DNA of 64,000 bases, from assembly GCA_000328365.1 (NCBI GenBank), contig KB303899.1, forward strand, positions 122,308 to 186,307, written 5' to 3'. Below are positions 51,120 to 62,816 of the stretch, piece after piece; position 1 is the first letter of the stretch, and every line of letters begins with the position of its first letter. Both the position numbers and the translations under genes were made by a program. The notes under the pieces are model-generated. The model did no database searches and had not been told where the DNA came from. It was given only the letters and a program-made list of their open reading frames with translations. The DNA comes from Capitella teleta. Lineage: Eukaryota > Annelida > Polychaeta > Capitellidae.

Positions 51120-51699
51120 TAGTGCTATTTCATACTTTTTTATCTTTTTTATCGAGCTGAATAAAAGGGTTGAATCTAGTTTTAAAACATGTCTTGTTAT
51201 TACTCACTACAATCTTTAGTGAACTTTTAGGGCAGAGATACTCTATAGCATTGCTTGACTAGCTGTCGGTTTTATTATTTTAAAGACTGTTTTTATCAGA
51301 AATTTTGTTCTCAGTGCTCTTCCCTTTCATGAGTATTTTTCATAGTTTAATTTTGACTGTTCTATTATATTGAAATAAAAAAATATATATTATTGGTATA
51401 TAACTTCACCGTATTATGGTGAAATAAAATTTTATGAGTGAGCTGCACTATGATCACCCCGCCCCCTCCCCCTTTATGCTTTTAGGCAGCAGCAAATGAC
51501 TGAACCGTTTTGATACTACATCATTCCAGGAGAGGTCTTTCACTCACATTTTTTTTTTTTAATATAAAGAATTATTTTTATATTCTAAAAATGCAGAGAA
51601 ACAATGGGTGTCAGATATTTATTGCGTAAAGTGTAGGAAGAAGACTGAAACAGATGAGGTCCAGAATCCCTAATACGTAATGGATTTGAAATCATAACG

Positions 51700-52489
51700 C
51701 TCCCGACTTTTCGCGCTCAAGAAATGGACAAGGATGGGGAATGGGAGAAAAGATTGAGTGACATGTTTGTTGAATGAGGATGGTGTGGAAGTGGAAAAGA
51801 AAGAGGAGATGCAGGAGGTGGTCAAAGATTACTGGATGAAGGTAGTCCTGGGGATGCAAGAACGGGAATAGCAAAAGAAAGGAAATGGTGGAGGGAAATG
51901 GAAACATAACAGGAGTGGAAGTAGACAGAGCATGTAAGGAGATAGCTCAAGGGAAAGCTGGGGATGAGAGTGGAATATTTGGAGAGTATATACATGGACT
52001 TGGAGAGAGGGCCAAAAGAAGTTTGAGGGATGAATTAAACTTCATATTTGATGGAGGTGAAGTGCCTGCAGATTGGACAAAGAGCAGAATTGCGTTACAT
52101 CATAAAAGAGGCGATAAGCGGGTCATGAAGAACTACCGACCAGTGGCCATTACCAGCATTATGTATAAAATCACGATGTTGATAATGAGAAGAAGAATAG
52201 AAGGATGAGTGGAGAAAGAAGGGATTTTATGTGAATGCCAGTCAGGGTTTAGGAGAAAAAGACCGACTGATGAAAACGTGTTTATCATGGAGCGCTTGAT
52301 AGAGGTGTCAAGAGGAAGAGAAGAAGAGTGCCTGGTGGCGTGCCTAGACATACAGAAAGCGTACGATCGGGTAAATCGAGTGAAGTTGCTAGAGGTACTG
52401 AAGGAGAGAGGGTTGGACCCCAAAATACATGCATTGATGAGAAAGGTGTATACAGATAACCAGGTGCGCCTTGTCTTGAATGATCTGGA
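51700..52489 (+). mobile_element. LINE-A, 5' part (reverse transcriptase first half)
   Basis: Frames at 51885-52208 and 52209-52489 encode the start of a non-LTR reverse transcriptase: GKAGDESGIFGEYI, VPADWTKSRIALHHKRGD, KNYRPVAITSIMYK, CECQSGFRRKRPTDENVF, then LDIQKAYDRVNR. A single TGA near 52206 separates the two frames. The upstream segment NEDGVEVEKKEEMQEVV (51770-51820) belongs to the linker before the RT domain. The element is 5'-truncated, with no endonuclease seen. It is cut at about 52489 by LINE-B and resumes at about 53721. The clade is uncertain. Confidence 0.8.
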
Positions 52490-53720
52490 AACCCTTTTTA
52501 CATGACATGCAACATGGTTTTATGAAGCATCGTTCTTGTACAACTCAACTCTTGAAATGTTATCATTCTATTGGTCGCACACTAGATGAAGGTGGTCAAA
52601 TTGATGTAATTTATCTAGATTTTAGCAAGGCTTTTGACTCTGTTCCACATAATTATCTTCTTTTTAAATTGGAAACATTGTATGGAATTTCTGGCGTTGT
52701 TTTAGATTGGTTCCGAAATTATTTATCAGACAGAGTCCAGCGTGTTGTAATCGAAGGAGAAGAATCAGCTTGGGCCCATGTCACTTCAGGTGTCCCACAA
52801 GGCTCCATTTTAGGTCCTCTTCTTTTCCTTCTTATCATTAATGATATGCCCAGAGCTGTTGTATCTTCTTTTATTGCGTTGTTTGCAGATGATTCTAAAG
52901 TTTTTATGTCCATCAATTCTCATCAAGGCATGATAAAACGCTCAGTCGGCTATCATGCTCCACGGAAGGTTAAGCTCCAACTTTTTAAATCTCTTGCACG
53001 CCCCATTTTAGAATACAGCTCTCAAGTATGGTCACCCTCAACAAAGCGAGATATTAACTTAATTGAATCTGTCCAGAGGTCAATGACCAAATATATTTGT
53101 AATGATTTTAACGAAATGTCTTATTCTAGTCGCTTAAATGAACTTCATATTTTACCCTTATCTTATCGGAGAGAATTTATTGATCTTATGTTTATTTTTA
53201 AATATTTTAAAGGTCATATCAATGTTGATTTCAGCGATGAAATCAAAATTTTAGACAATACGCGTATTCTTAGATCCTCTAACAATGGTTTGCTTCTATT
53301 TGAACATAATGTAAGAACTGAGACTTTTAAATCTTCTTTTTTTTAACCGTGTTTGTCACTTATGGAATATTTTACCGGTTAATATTAGAAACTCACCTAC
53401 TATTTCTATTATTAAACATCGTTTACTTGATTTTTATTTTTATAAATTGGATCATCATTTTAATGTTTTTAACTCTTGCACCATGACGTCATTTTGTAGA
53501 TGTTCTGGTTTTTACCATTTCAATTGATCGTTTTTGATTCACATGACAATACTATTTTTACGTTTTTATCACTTTTATTCATTCTCACTATTTTTAACAA
53601 GTTTACTTTTGGTGTGAATAATTTTTTGTGGGCCATGCCTTTTATTATTCACCGTTGTCGTTTTTACGGCATGAATTTAATAATAATAATAAAAAAAAAA
53701 AAGAAGAAAAAAAAAAAAAA
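52490..53720 (+). mobile_element. LINE-B, 5'-truncated CR1/jockey-like copy inserted in LINE-A
   Basis: The frame 52480-53346 encodes the reverse transcriptase of a different LINE: QHGFMKHRSCTTQLL, IYLDFSKAFDSVPH, SGVPQGSILGPLLFL, FADDSKVF, then LARPILEYSSQVWSPS and the C-terminal region. About 60-100 residues usual between FADD and the KSLxRPILEY block are missing, so there is an internal deletion. A frame change near 53346 precedes the C-terminal HLWNILPVNIRNSPT segment. The 3' end carries AATAATAATAAT and an A/G-interrupted A tail (53680-53720). It is a dead copy, younger than its host element. Confidence 0.85.
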
Positions 53721-55200
53721 ACTAGCTGGATAAAAATTGATGGAGGAGTCAGGCAAGGGTGTTCACTGTCGGCAGTTTTGTTTGACATATACATGGCAGG
53801 TGTGACTCACTGGATGGAGTGGAGATCAGGAAGTATTCGGGAAATTGACCCGAAGAGAAGATGGTGATAAGCGGGCTTCTCTATGTAGAGGACATTTGCT
53901 TGCTGTCAAGAGAGGTGCATGGACTCCAGAACATACTGAACAGGGTGAATCTTGTGCTGGATGAATACGGGTTGAGGATCAACCGGGAAAAATCGATGGT
54001 GGTGAGAGTGGGAGGCCCCTTTGGGGGAGGCGAATGATATGCTGGAGAGGAAAAGATAGTGGAGAAGAAAGAGACACGATACTTAGGTATGAAGATTGTT
54101 CGAGGAGTTCAGGGTGGAATACGATCGCTTACGGAAAGAGTGGAGATGTGCCATAGAGTGGCGGGTCTGGTGAAGTTTGCAACGAAGAGATCGGGGAGTC
54201 GTTTCTTGATTGGGAGGGAAGGATGGAAGAGTGGAGTGGTCAGCCGGATCATGTATGGAGGAGGAGCCCTAGTTTGGAAGGTGAAGGAAAGGAATCGACT
54301 AGAAAAGGAGCAGACTGCTTTCGGAACATGGCTATGGAAGGTACATCCAAGTGTGAGGAATGCATGCATTCAGGCAGAGAGTGGACGGAGCACATTCAAT
54401 GAGAGGTAGGCGAAAGCGAAGATGGGATGTGTTAGAAAGATCTATGTAGGAGGAAGCATGGTGGCGGATGTGGGAAGAGGAGTATGTACTCGAGATGGGG
54501 CTGAAGTCGGACTGGTGGAGGGCGGTCAATCGTATAGCCATGGATTACAACCTAGATGGCGTCTACTATATGTTAAAATATAGAAGGCTGTCTGCAGAAG
54601 GAAAGCGACTGGCCAGAACTCCGGATGGATGGGTAGAGGAAATGGCGAAAGAAAAAGTGGAGAGGAAGGTTAAGCAAAGAGAGTTGGAGAAGTGGAGAGG
54701 AAATTTGAAGGGTACAGAGAGGACAAGAAGATATGCAGAAGAGAGGAAAGATATGAGAATGGAGAGGTACGCTGATGGTGGAAGTGGAGCCAGAGTGCGC
54801 ATGATGGTCATGCAGTCTGCTGGTGAGGGCAAGTGCAAATGTGGCGTGGAGATACGGTGAAGATGAAAGGAAGTGTGTGTGTGGCAAAGAGGAGACGGAG
54901 AAGCATGTTTTATTTGAATGCCCATTGTACACAGGACACCGGATTGAATGGAGCAGAGTGTGGAGGATGGAGAGGGGGCAGTAAGATCCAATGAACGGAG
55001 TCTTGGGGTTTGAAGTGATGGACTAGCTAGCTGTTTAATTTTGAGAAGTGTGGGTGCGATATGGAGGGAAAGAGAGAAGCATGAGAGAGAAAGAGAGTAG
55101 GGGGGAACAAATTGGGAACCAAAAGCTATTCCGTTTTTTGTTTGTTTTTGTTTTTTGTTTTTTTGTTTTTTGTTTTTTGTTTTGTTCTTTTTTTCCTGCT
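53721..55200 (+). mobile_element. LINE-A, 3' part
   Basis: Resumes with SWIKIDGGVRQGCSLSAVLF (53722 on) and a segment containing YVEDICLLSREV in place of the usual YADD. It continues with ETRYLGMKIVRG (54059), the thumb/C-terminal region (54468-54860), and a C-terminal Cys/His motif (CKCGVEIR, CVCGKEETEKHVLFECPLY; 54835-54935). Several frame changes and stops mark it as dead, and the catalytic YADD appears altered to YVED. The T/TTTTTTG-rich 55129-55200 lies at or near its 3' end. Confidence 0.75.
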
Positions 55201-55345
55201 CATTTGAGCTTCTGCCGTTGTGGGTTTTAAGCATCAGAGCAATTTACTATTTATTTTGTTCCATTATTTTACTTTATTTATTTTTTTATTTTTTTTTTGT
55301 TCCATTATTTACCTTTGTTGTTTTGTTCCATTATTTACCTTTGTT
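55129..55345 (+). repeat. T-rich low-complexity region
   Basis: Repeated GTTTTTT units at 55129-55195, then T-rich sequence. Near 55295-55345 there are two copies of a TTCCATTATTTACCTTTGTTG unit. It separates LINE-A from the fossil region to the right. Confidence 0.8.
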
Positions 55346-55364
55346 GTCTCAATCGACAACAATT

Positions 55365-55600
55365 GACAATCGAGTCAAACACCACCCAAACCAGTCGCCT
55401 ACAAGATGAGACACTTCTATCACAGTACCTCAGTCAACGAGCTTTACCTGGAGACTCTCCGTCAAATCATCCCCTGAAGAACGCCGTTATGTTGATGTTG
55501 GTTTGTTGCATTGTTTATCATTGTCCGCGATACAACCAGTTCCCACCACATGTGTCCAATAAATGTCATCGTACTGGCACTGTACTTTTTGACACAATCA
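55365..55600 (+). mobile_element. Fossil piece of a Polinton-like capsid gene, copy 1
   Basis: Nearly identical over about 216 bases to 56532-56746, which adjoins sequence resembling a jelly-roll-type capsid protein of Polinton/adintovirus-like elements. Broken fragment, no element ends recognised. Confidence 0.35.
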
Positions 55601-55746
55601 TAAGATAAGAATCGGCCTCTAGAAGAGAGGCATATACTGCATGAATCATAATGCGACATGTGCAAGTTATCGTGATGGTCCACAGCAGTATTTCTAGTAT
55701 GATTATGTGAAACCCACACACTACGTGTTTCGGGGTCTGCCTAAAA

Positions 55747-55980
55747 CCCTAAAATGACTTTGTTTGCCCTAAAATGACTTTGTTTGCCCTAAAACGACTT
55801 GTTTGCCCTAAAACGACTTGTTTGCCCTAAAATGACTTTGTTTGCCCTAAAACGACTTGTATGCCCTAAAACGACTTGTTTGCCCTAAAATGACTTTGTT
55901 TGCCCTAAAACGACTTGTTTGCCCTAAAACGACTTGTTTGCCCTAAAATGACTTTGTTTGCCCTAAAATGACTTTGTTTG
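55747..55980 (+). repeat. Minisatellite of 12 units in two types
   Basis: Unit A is CCCTAAAATGACTTTGTTTG (20 bp) and unit B is CCCTAAAACGACTTGTTTG (19 bp). The order is A A B B A B B A B B A A, with one B carrying a single change. A thirteenth partial unit (CCCTAAAAC) follows at 55981, and a lone degenerate unit lies near 56194. Confidence 0.95.
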
Positions 55981-56004
55981 CCCTAAAACAAGATGTCACA
56001 CGCA

Positions 56005-56278
56005 ATTTCAGTCAACTAGCTGCTTCAAACTTCTCGCACACAATCATATGGAGGATAAACGCCCGCTTGCCGAAAATCACCATTCTTAGTACGCGATTGA
56101 GCGTGCACAGGCTATTTTTCTCGTGTTTGTTTGTGTGTATTCCATTCAATGAGTGCGTTATGATTTCTTTGTTCATCGGTATTACGAACACCATGTGCCC
56201 TAAAATAAAATACATGTATTACATTTAATCTCAGCCATCTATCTGCTGCAAACTTATCACACACAATCATATGGATCA
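56005..56278 (+). repeat. Diverged direct repeat beside the assembly gap
   Basis: The segment at about 56005-56052 (TTTCAGTCAACTAGCTGCTT, ending ACACAATCATATGGA) recurs at about 56229-56276, just before the gap, each time after a CCCTAAAA-type unit. This suggests a larger repeating structure that the assembly did not resolve. Confidence 0.7.
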
Positions 56279-56328
56279 NNNNNNNNNNNNNNNNNNNNNN
56301 NNNNNNNNNNNNNNNNNNNNNNNNNNNN
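56279..56328. other. Assembly gap (50 N)
   Basis: Fifty unknown bases, a standard placeholder size, within repetitive sequence. True gap length is unknown. Confidence 0.99.
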
Positions 56329-56760
56329 CCTCAAACACATCTTTGGTTTCTGCGAGGACTATAAAAAGATTGTGTTTGGGATGAAGCCAACCTAAACTTT
56401 AATCCGTAAGTCTGATGATTATGCAATCTTTAGGGCTAATGGAGTTGCTGCCGGTAAGGTTATTCAAGATAAAGTCTCTTGGTTTATGCCCATGTACTGC
56501 TACCAGATGCTGAAAAGTTTCAACTGTACAAGACAATCGAGTCAAACACCACCCAAACCAGTCGCCTACAAGATGAGACACTTCTATCACAGTACCTCAG
56601 TCAACGAGCTTTACCTGGAGACTCTCCGTCAAATCATCCCCTGAAGAACGCCGTTATGTTGATGTTGGTTTGTTGCACTGTTTGTCATTGTCCGCGATAC
56701 AACCAGTTCCACCACATGTGTCCAATAAATGTCATCGTACTGGCACCGAATGATTTGGGT
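56329..56760 (+). mobile_element. Fossil piece of a Polinton-like capsid gene, copy 2
   Basis: The segment after the gap (for example GFCEDYKKIVFGMKPT) resembles the major-capsid-type (double jelly-roll) proteins of Polinton/adintovirus-like elements in invertebrate genomes. It runs into the 215-base sequence shared with copy 1. It is broken and lacks recognisable ends. Copies 1 and 2 are so alike that their duplication is recent, or is an assembly artefact. Confidence 0.4.
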
Positions 56761-59700
56761 GGAGCCATAAAACCCCATCATGCCTCATGCCTTATGCTTC
56801 ATTTTACCATTTATCATGCGCTTGAAATATCTCTCGCAGATGCACACGTGAATCTATACATACATAGTGCATTATTAGTTTAATATAGATGAACTGGTAA
56901 ACAACTGCATATACTGCACCCACTCATGACTCAGAAGTCAAATATTTACAGTACATAACCCGGGCGAAATGGCATTCGGGCGAAATGACTAGCTAGTACC
57001 CGTTAATTCTACGGATAGTACTAATAGTCATTCAGAATGCTTTATTGCGGAGTGTATCCCATTTATGTGTCTTTAATCCTCTCATTTCCATTTCAAATAC
57101 AAAATATTTAAATTTTAAAATACATGCACTAACATTTAGAAGTATTCTGTTATTGTTTCAGTGTGTAGGAGATTCAGCCGACAAGACCCCTAGAGATTAC
57201 TACTTCCCTTCATTTGGAAGTGAGACACCAAATCGTACATAAGAAGCAAACTACATGTAATTACCATATTCGGATTTCCCAATCATAATTATGCTTAAAG
57301 AAGAGCTGCTCGAATGAATCCGGAGGGCAGAATGGATATTTAGTTAAAAAATGACAACAGGCGGGGCCTAATATATGATGTAGTGGCTACAACAACCCTT
57401 AAATCATAGCCACTCTGTTATTAATGGATTTGCTCAAAATACGCATTTCTGTGTTTTCTAAGTTCAGATAGCCAAATCAGAATCGATGACAGCAGTATGG
57501 ATTCGACATTCTTTCGTAATGATTGATGAACTTCTTTTCGACGATCAATCGTGCTCACTGAATGGGTTTATTTGTTTCTTTGTTTATTTGTTTTTTATTT
57601 ATTTGTTTTTGTCACTCTCTCATTGTACAAGACTATATATATATATACAGCCAGAGGAAGCATCTCTCGTTGTCTATATCTATGTTCAATAACCGTTTAT
57701 TATTGAACCCCCATGATCTTTTGAGAGAATGGATTGACCTAGTTTTCTTTTGTTTCGTATCACATCCCGCTTGCGCGCTGATCATTTGGCGATAGCTTCT
57801 TCTAGGCCTATGTTCAGCTCAATAATGATACAATATAAATGAATATTCCGTGTGAAAATAAAAGAAACAATATTGCGGTGAAAAGTGAGTAAAACGCGCC
57901 TCAAACATTATCGCGGAGGAGTCGCCATTTAGCGTGAGCGCAAAATCTCTATATTTCCTGAACGAGGGAGCTAACTTTTGAATACAATCCGGTGTTTTCG
58001 GTGAAAGGGTGGGCTAAATCCAGAAAAAAAGTTTCGTTTGTTGTTGAAGAAGTATCATATGTCTTTTAGGCCTTTATTGGGTCAATACATGGCAAATATT
58101 TCCAGAAATATCGCATTAATAAGATTACCTCACAGGCGCAGTGTGTCTCAGCGCTGAGCAACTCGCAGCCGTGAAAAGGCAGGGACGCTTGTTATCGCCA
58201 AATCAAATCAAAACATGCTTGAATATGTCAGTGGAGTTTACTACGTTCTATACATACTTAAGTGCAAAGGAACGATCTATAATCGGTTTATTAATTATTA
58301 ATTAGTTAATCTAAGTTTAGGTCTACAAGAATATTCTACACAGTGCACAAGTCAATTCTCTTCAATTTTTCAACCGTTCGAGATCAAGAATTGATTTTCT
58401 TTCGCAGCTAATCTGTGAATTCTGGTAAGCATTATTTCGAGTACTCCCATGACAAAATGTCTTTGATAGACCATGAAATTGACTGGAGCGATACTTTACT
58501 CAAAGGCAATTGGAGTTTTGAAAATGTTTTACTCTGGGAAGGCTAACTGCTTCTTGAAGGCTTGTATCCAGAAGCCTTTTGGAGCGTGGAGTTGATCCAT
58601 GAGTCACAAAACACCAAATCGGATACAGTGTATACGTACGTACCAGCCACACAATAAATGCGTCATCGAGCAGAAAATAACAGTCCTACCGATTGACCTC
58701 TGAATTATAGTCCTACCATTGACCTGGATTGACCTCTTTCTGGATGTCAAAAAGTGAGAGCAAACCTAGACAAGTGACAAATCCGGCGAGCTACAGGTTA
58801 GGACGGGTTCAAGTCAGCCATGTTTACATGATATGCGACCGGGGAGGAATGCAACCGACCAATAGGTGCAGAGACATTTTTTGTTATCGGGTCAGAATAT
58901 CCGGAGATCCGACTACTACAGAAAAATAATGCTCACCCATAACTTGATATGGTCATCGCACACTCCTTTAAAAAGGAAAATGATCTCATATGGCATGGTC
59001 ATGGTTGGCACATCCCCAAATTTGTCACCAAATGAGCATTTATGAGATAAACTGAAGTCAATATTTCGTCACCGCCTCCCGTCTCTCCACAATAGCAGAG
59101 AGCTGGTTCAAGGTTGTAACATCATCTTACAGGGCAGGGCTGAAAGTCTCATGAAGAAATTTTGCCCAAAAATCCTCTTTTGTGTTATTGGTGTGTGAGT
59201 CAGAAGAGAGTGACTATCTGACGATGAAAATCGAACATTTGTATTTTGACCCGTTGTCGTTTATTCCACCAGGTTAGTTCCATTTGTTTTCTTTGAAATT
59301 TTACGAATATATCCTCAAATTGTTTAACTTGGTACTCACGAAAATTCATGTCTATGCAATGCATACCCAGTATGTGGTGTCGACATAACTAAAAAATTGT
59401 GTTTCTTTTGCACCCAAGTATTCTATCAGACACGACTTTCCTTTTTCGTCAAAAGAAAACTAAACAGCTAGTGTCCTCGGTTCGCGAAATCTTCAACGCA
59501 TTTCGGTTTTTCGCCGATTTCCACGTACCGACTCCACCTTATTCGACTTCGTGCATACTATTACCTAGTACACTGTACTTGAATAATTTTTCGATCATCT
59601 ATGCACGTACCATGGAATATTGGAATAAAAATCAATCAAGTTATGAGCTTCATTTAGTTCAGTGAAATTTGCTTTGCAAACAGTAGCTAGGTTGTATGTT

Positions 59701-60329
59701 CTTATGTAACCCAACAAGGGCGGAATGTAGAAACACTGTGATATTGTTCATTAAAAGTGCTCATGAAAAGTCTGGTTACAGTGCTATTTCTCGGACGTCC
59801 CTGTATGAATGGATGGCGTAATATTTTTGATTGTTTGTTATAATAAACATGATATAGAACATATTAATTACTATTAATTACTATGCAAACCACGAAATTA
59901 TAGTCCGTTAAAAATAAAATACAAATATATTTATGGTTAGATTCCCAGAAGATCGGCCCACTATATCCGAGTTCATCCCCTCTCTTATTCATATACGCAT
60001 CCATGTATGGCAATCTGCAAACTGCCGATGCGCAGATCGATGAAATGCTTCTCGTGCCACCCGTGACGTCACGATGAGCTCATGAATATTAAAACGAATT
60101 AATAGTGCAATTTCTCATCATTCATGTCATATCACGTCCAGAATAACCGCCATCGGTAATGATGAAACAAACGTGGATAAATAAGTTTATTCACACATAT
60201 TAAAATAAATCACATCTATGAAACCCAAGATATAATTATTAATCACACTGACAATAATAACTTTAGTAAGAGAAACAAGACACTAAAATTTTCCGTGGAA
60301 ATGCTTATATAGGTTAATATATAATCATA
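56761..60329. other. Non-coding stretch, no supported gene
   Basis: AT-rich with no recognised domains. One possible terminal exon, 57162-57242 on the plus strand, follows TTATTGTTTCAG and reads CVGDSADKTPRDYYFP and on to a stop, but it has no partner exon. Confidence 0.45.
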
Positions 60330-60960
60330 GAATGCGTACATTCCAACTCTAAGATCCGCCGATTTTTGACGACCACTACAGCGCACACCCTCGTGCATTC
60401 TCATGTGATGACACGCTTTGACTCTTGCAACTGCCTCTTGGTCGGTATCTCATGCAACCTGATTAAACGCCTGCAGCGAGTCCAGAACGCTGTCTCGATA
60501 CTAATGGCACCCAAACGAGACCACACCACACCACTCTCGAAAAAATTTCACTGGCTGCCCAATGAGGACTGTGTTCAATACAAGGTACAGCTGATTAGGT
60601 ACGACATCGCACATGGCATCAGCCCCGAATATCTCTGCTCTCTATTAACACCACACATTCTGTCTCGACCACTCCGCTTACAGGACAATTGTCTGCTTAA
60701 CACGGCTAAATACAATATTTGACGGTATGACGGTCGCTCTCTGTAATTTGTGGCACTCTGCCTTTGAAACGGCTTGCTGCTTCATCTTATGCAATGTTCA
60801 AACCCTTAAAATACTTTTAAAAGATGACTGAAAACTTTTCATTTTATTTCTGCTTTTGATCTTTAATTGCTTGTCGTTATGATTTTTTAGCATGTTTTAC
60901 TCATTTGAAATTATCTCACTTATTAATTTTACCTCGCATTTGAAAAGCTTTGCAAGCTAG
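60330..60960 (+). mobile_element. LINE 3' fragment (CR1/Rex-like reverse transcriptase C-terminus)
   Basis: Frame 60366-60722 encodes LVHSHVMTRFDSCNCLLVGI, LIKRLQRVQNAVSILM, KKFHWLPNEDCVQYK, then HGISPEYLCSLL. This is the post-RT region of CR1/jockey-group LINEs (SRLDYCNSLLxGLP, LQRVQNxAARL, LHWLPVxxRIxFK). After its stop, a recognisable but frame-disrupted tail (LCNLWHSA, about 60745) and 3' region continue to about 60960. It is 5'-truncated and dead. Confidence 0.8.
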
Positions 60961-61234
60961 ACAAAGACAATGACAACCTCTACATATCAGAGCTATATAG
61001 GCTAACAGGCTTATTGAATATTACTATAATAACAAAGGATGAACTTCTAACAAAGTATTACTGGGAAAGGCATAAGCCAAAAATGCTGAAATAAATTAGT
61101 ATCACATCTAAAAAAACGTAATTTCCGCGTGACATCCACTATTCCGAGAATTACAATGTTTACTTTTCTTGCGCAACTCAACTGCTCATTACTAATATAT
61201 ACACGCAGCATCACATAATAAAGCAAAATGTTTG

Positions 61235-61990
61235 TTAGTGTGACGTATATGCATCTAATGTGGCCTTGTCTATGTTCGCTGGCAGGTTCTTATACAAATA
61301 ATACCATCTACTGTAGACCTTTCTCCCCGCTGGAAAGCCTGTCAGATTGACATCAGTCCAGTGCTCAATTGGAAACGCACTGACGTCCATGCTGACGTTG
61401 CATAGTTCTGCACCATCCCCAGTGACTATCAGCAGAAGGTTGAATGGCTGCCCCACTTGCACATCCCTCAGCCCACATACCGCATGACATGTACCATCCA
61501 CACCAGATCCCTCAATCTTGCACATAGCATATTCAGCATTACAACCCATTGAAGCCACTTCAATGCCTACTTTAGTGAAGTGATGGCTGCAGATCAATGA
61601 CCTCCCACTCAGCACAAGATTCATTACATTAGAATCAGTTACGAGTCCTTTCCATTGCATTCGGATTTGATTGTTGACGGTGTCTGTGGTCTTGATGCAG
61701 CCAGTTGTACTGCCATCGTAAGATGCTCTGAATGGACCCGGATGTCGATCAACAACCGACTGAATATCTAAAAATACCTGGATCACTATGTGTTATTAGT
61801 GAGAAATAATGACTTACAGTAGTTGCATCCGAACAGCTCCCATTTCACTTTAGGCCAGCCTCGGTAGCTGAGTACATGGAGGCGCACATAGCGGGCGTAG
61901 ATGCCTCCTGGGATTTCATTCAGCGTTGCATATAAGCTATCTGGGTATCCCAAGAATATCTGAATTTCAGAAATGCAGCAATCATTATAA
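61235..61990 (-). CDS. Secreted discoidin (F5/8 type C) domain protein, 3' end
   Basis: Minus-strand exons: about 61990-61818 and 61767-61235, joined across a 50-nt GT-AG intron with phase kept. The first ends with the second half of an F5/8C domain (IYARYVRLHVLS, then VKWELFGC). Such domains bind carbohydrate or phospholipid. The second exon starts IQSVVDRHPGPFRASYDG and encodes about 177 residues with at least eight Cys (for example CSHHFTKVGIEV, CKIEGSGVDGTCHAVCG). It looks like a disulfide-bonded extracellular module that I cannot name, possibly fucolectin-like. The first half of the domain and the signal peptide are absent, and LINE sequence begins at about 62004. The gene may be truncated there, or upstream exons may lie beyond. 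An alternative acceptor (ACACATAG) would leave a 32-nt intron. Confidence 0.6.
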
Positions 61991-62003
61991 GCACGAGTCC
62001 CCT

Positions 62004-62140
62004 CCAGTTTGGTTTCAAAGAGAAACATAGCACGACACAATGCACTTTTGTCCTTGAAGAGGTTGTCAACAAGTATTCAAACTCAAAGTTGTATTGCATA
62101 CTGCTGGATGCATCGAAAGCGTTCGACAGGCTACATTATA
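62004..62140 (+). mobile_element. LINE-C reverse transcriptase fragment, first piece
   Basis: Reads QFGFKEKHSTTQCTFVLEEV and then CILLDASKAFDRLHY, the FGFK...STT...DASKAFD motif of non-LTR reverse transcriptases. It ends in a stop. The next expected motif (NGVRQGGVLSPILF) appears only at about 63620, so the two pieces are likely one element split by about 1.5 kb. Confidence 0.75.
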
Positions 62141-62816
62141 TATGAGCGTCCACGGCAAAACCGGTCACAAGTCGCAAATTGCGAAAGCGAGCTATGAGCG
62201 AAAAACACCATGTGGGGTGATTATCAGCGGTTTTCAGGTTTTGGGCTCAGAGCCTTCATAAATCATCCGTGCACCATGTCCCGAACTATCAGACATGAAT
62301 TAACATCCTAAGTGCCTTAAATAAGATATTTTCCAACAGCACCCTCTAGGCATTTTAGAAAAAGTCCGAAACAATGGTCGATTATCACGGTTTTTGACCC
62401 CCCAGATCGCCCGTAGTTTTTCCGCGAAACCCACCATATTTTATATCAACGAGAAGATCTGCAAGAGAACTCTCTTATAATGCAGTCCAACGTCACGTAT
62501 TAAATAAAATGAAAGAAGCAGAAAGAAGCTTAAAATAGAACCACTATGTCATGACTATGATGTGTAGTTTGACCTAAAATATATGTAAATGAACCAGCTC
62601 GCTCACTGATTGGTTGAGCCGGGGTCGTGAACCCATGACTCGACCCATTTCTCTCAAGATGCAAGACAAACTCGCGGGGTTTTCAATTCTTCAACTGAAA
62701 ATCACCAAAACGTGTATGATTTGATGGACGAATACTGGATTAATGAAGATGACGACAAGGAACCGGACTCGGACGACGATTGTGACTGTGATTTGGAATT
62801 TCTAAGGCCCCCTGCG

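Noticed and set aside
55747-55980. CRISPR-like array
   Set aside because: Units are contiguous with no unique spacers, in an animal genome. It is a minisatellite.
55365-56746. Direct repeats read as the LTRs of a retrotransposon
   Set aside because: The repeated sequence itself looks like part of a Polinton-like capsid-type gene and no LTR-element genes lie between.
57162-57242. Terminal coding exon ending in SETPNRT
   Set aside because: Good acceptor-like context, but no upstream exon or domain. It is too short to support alone.
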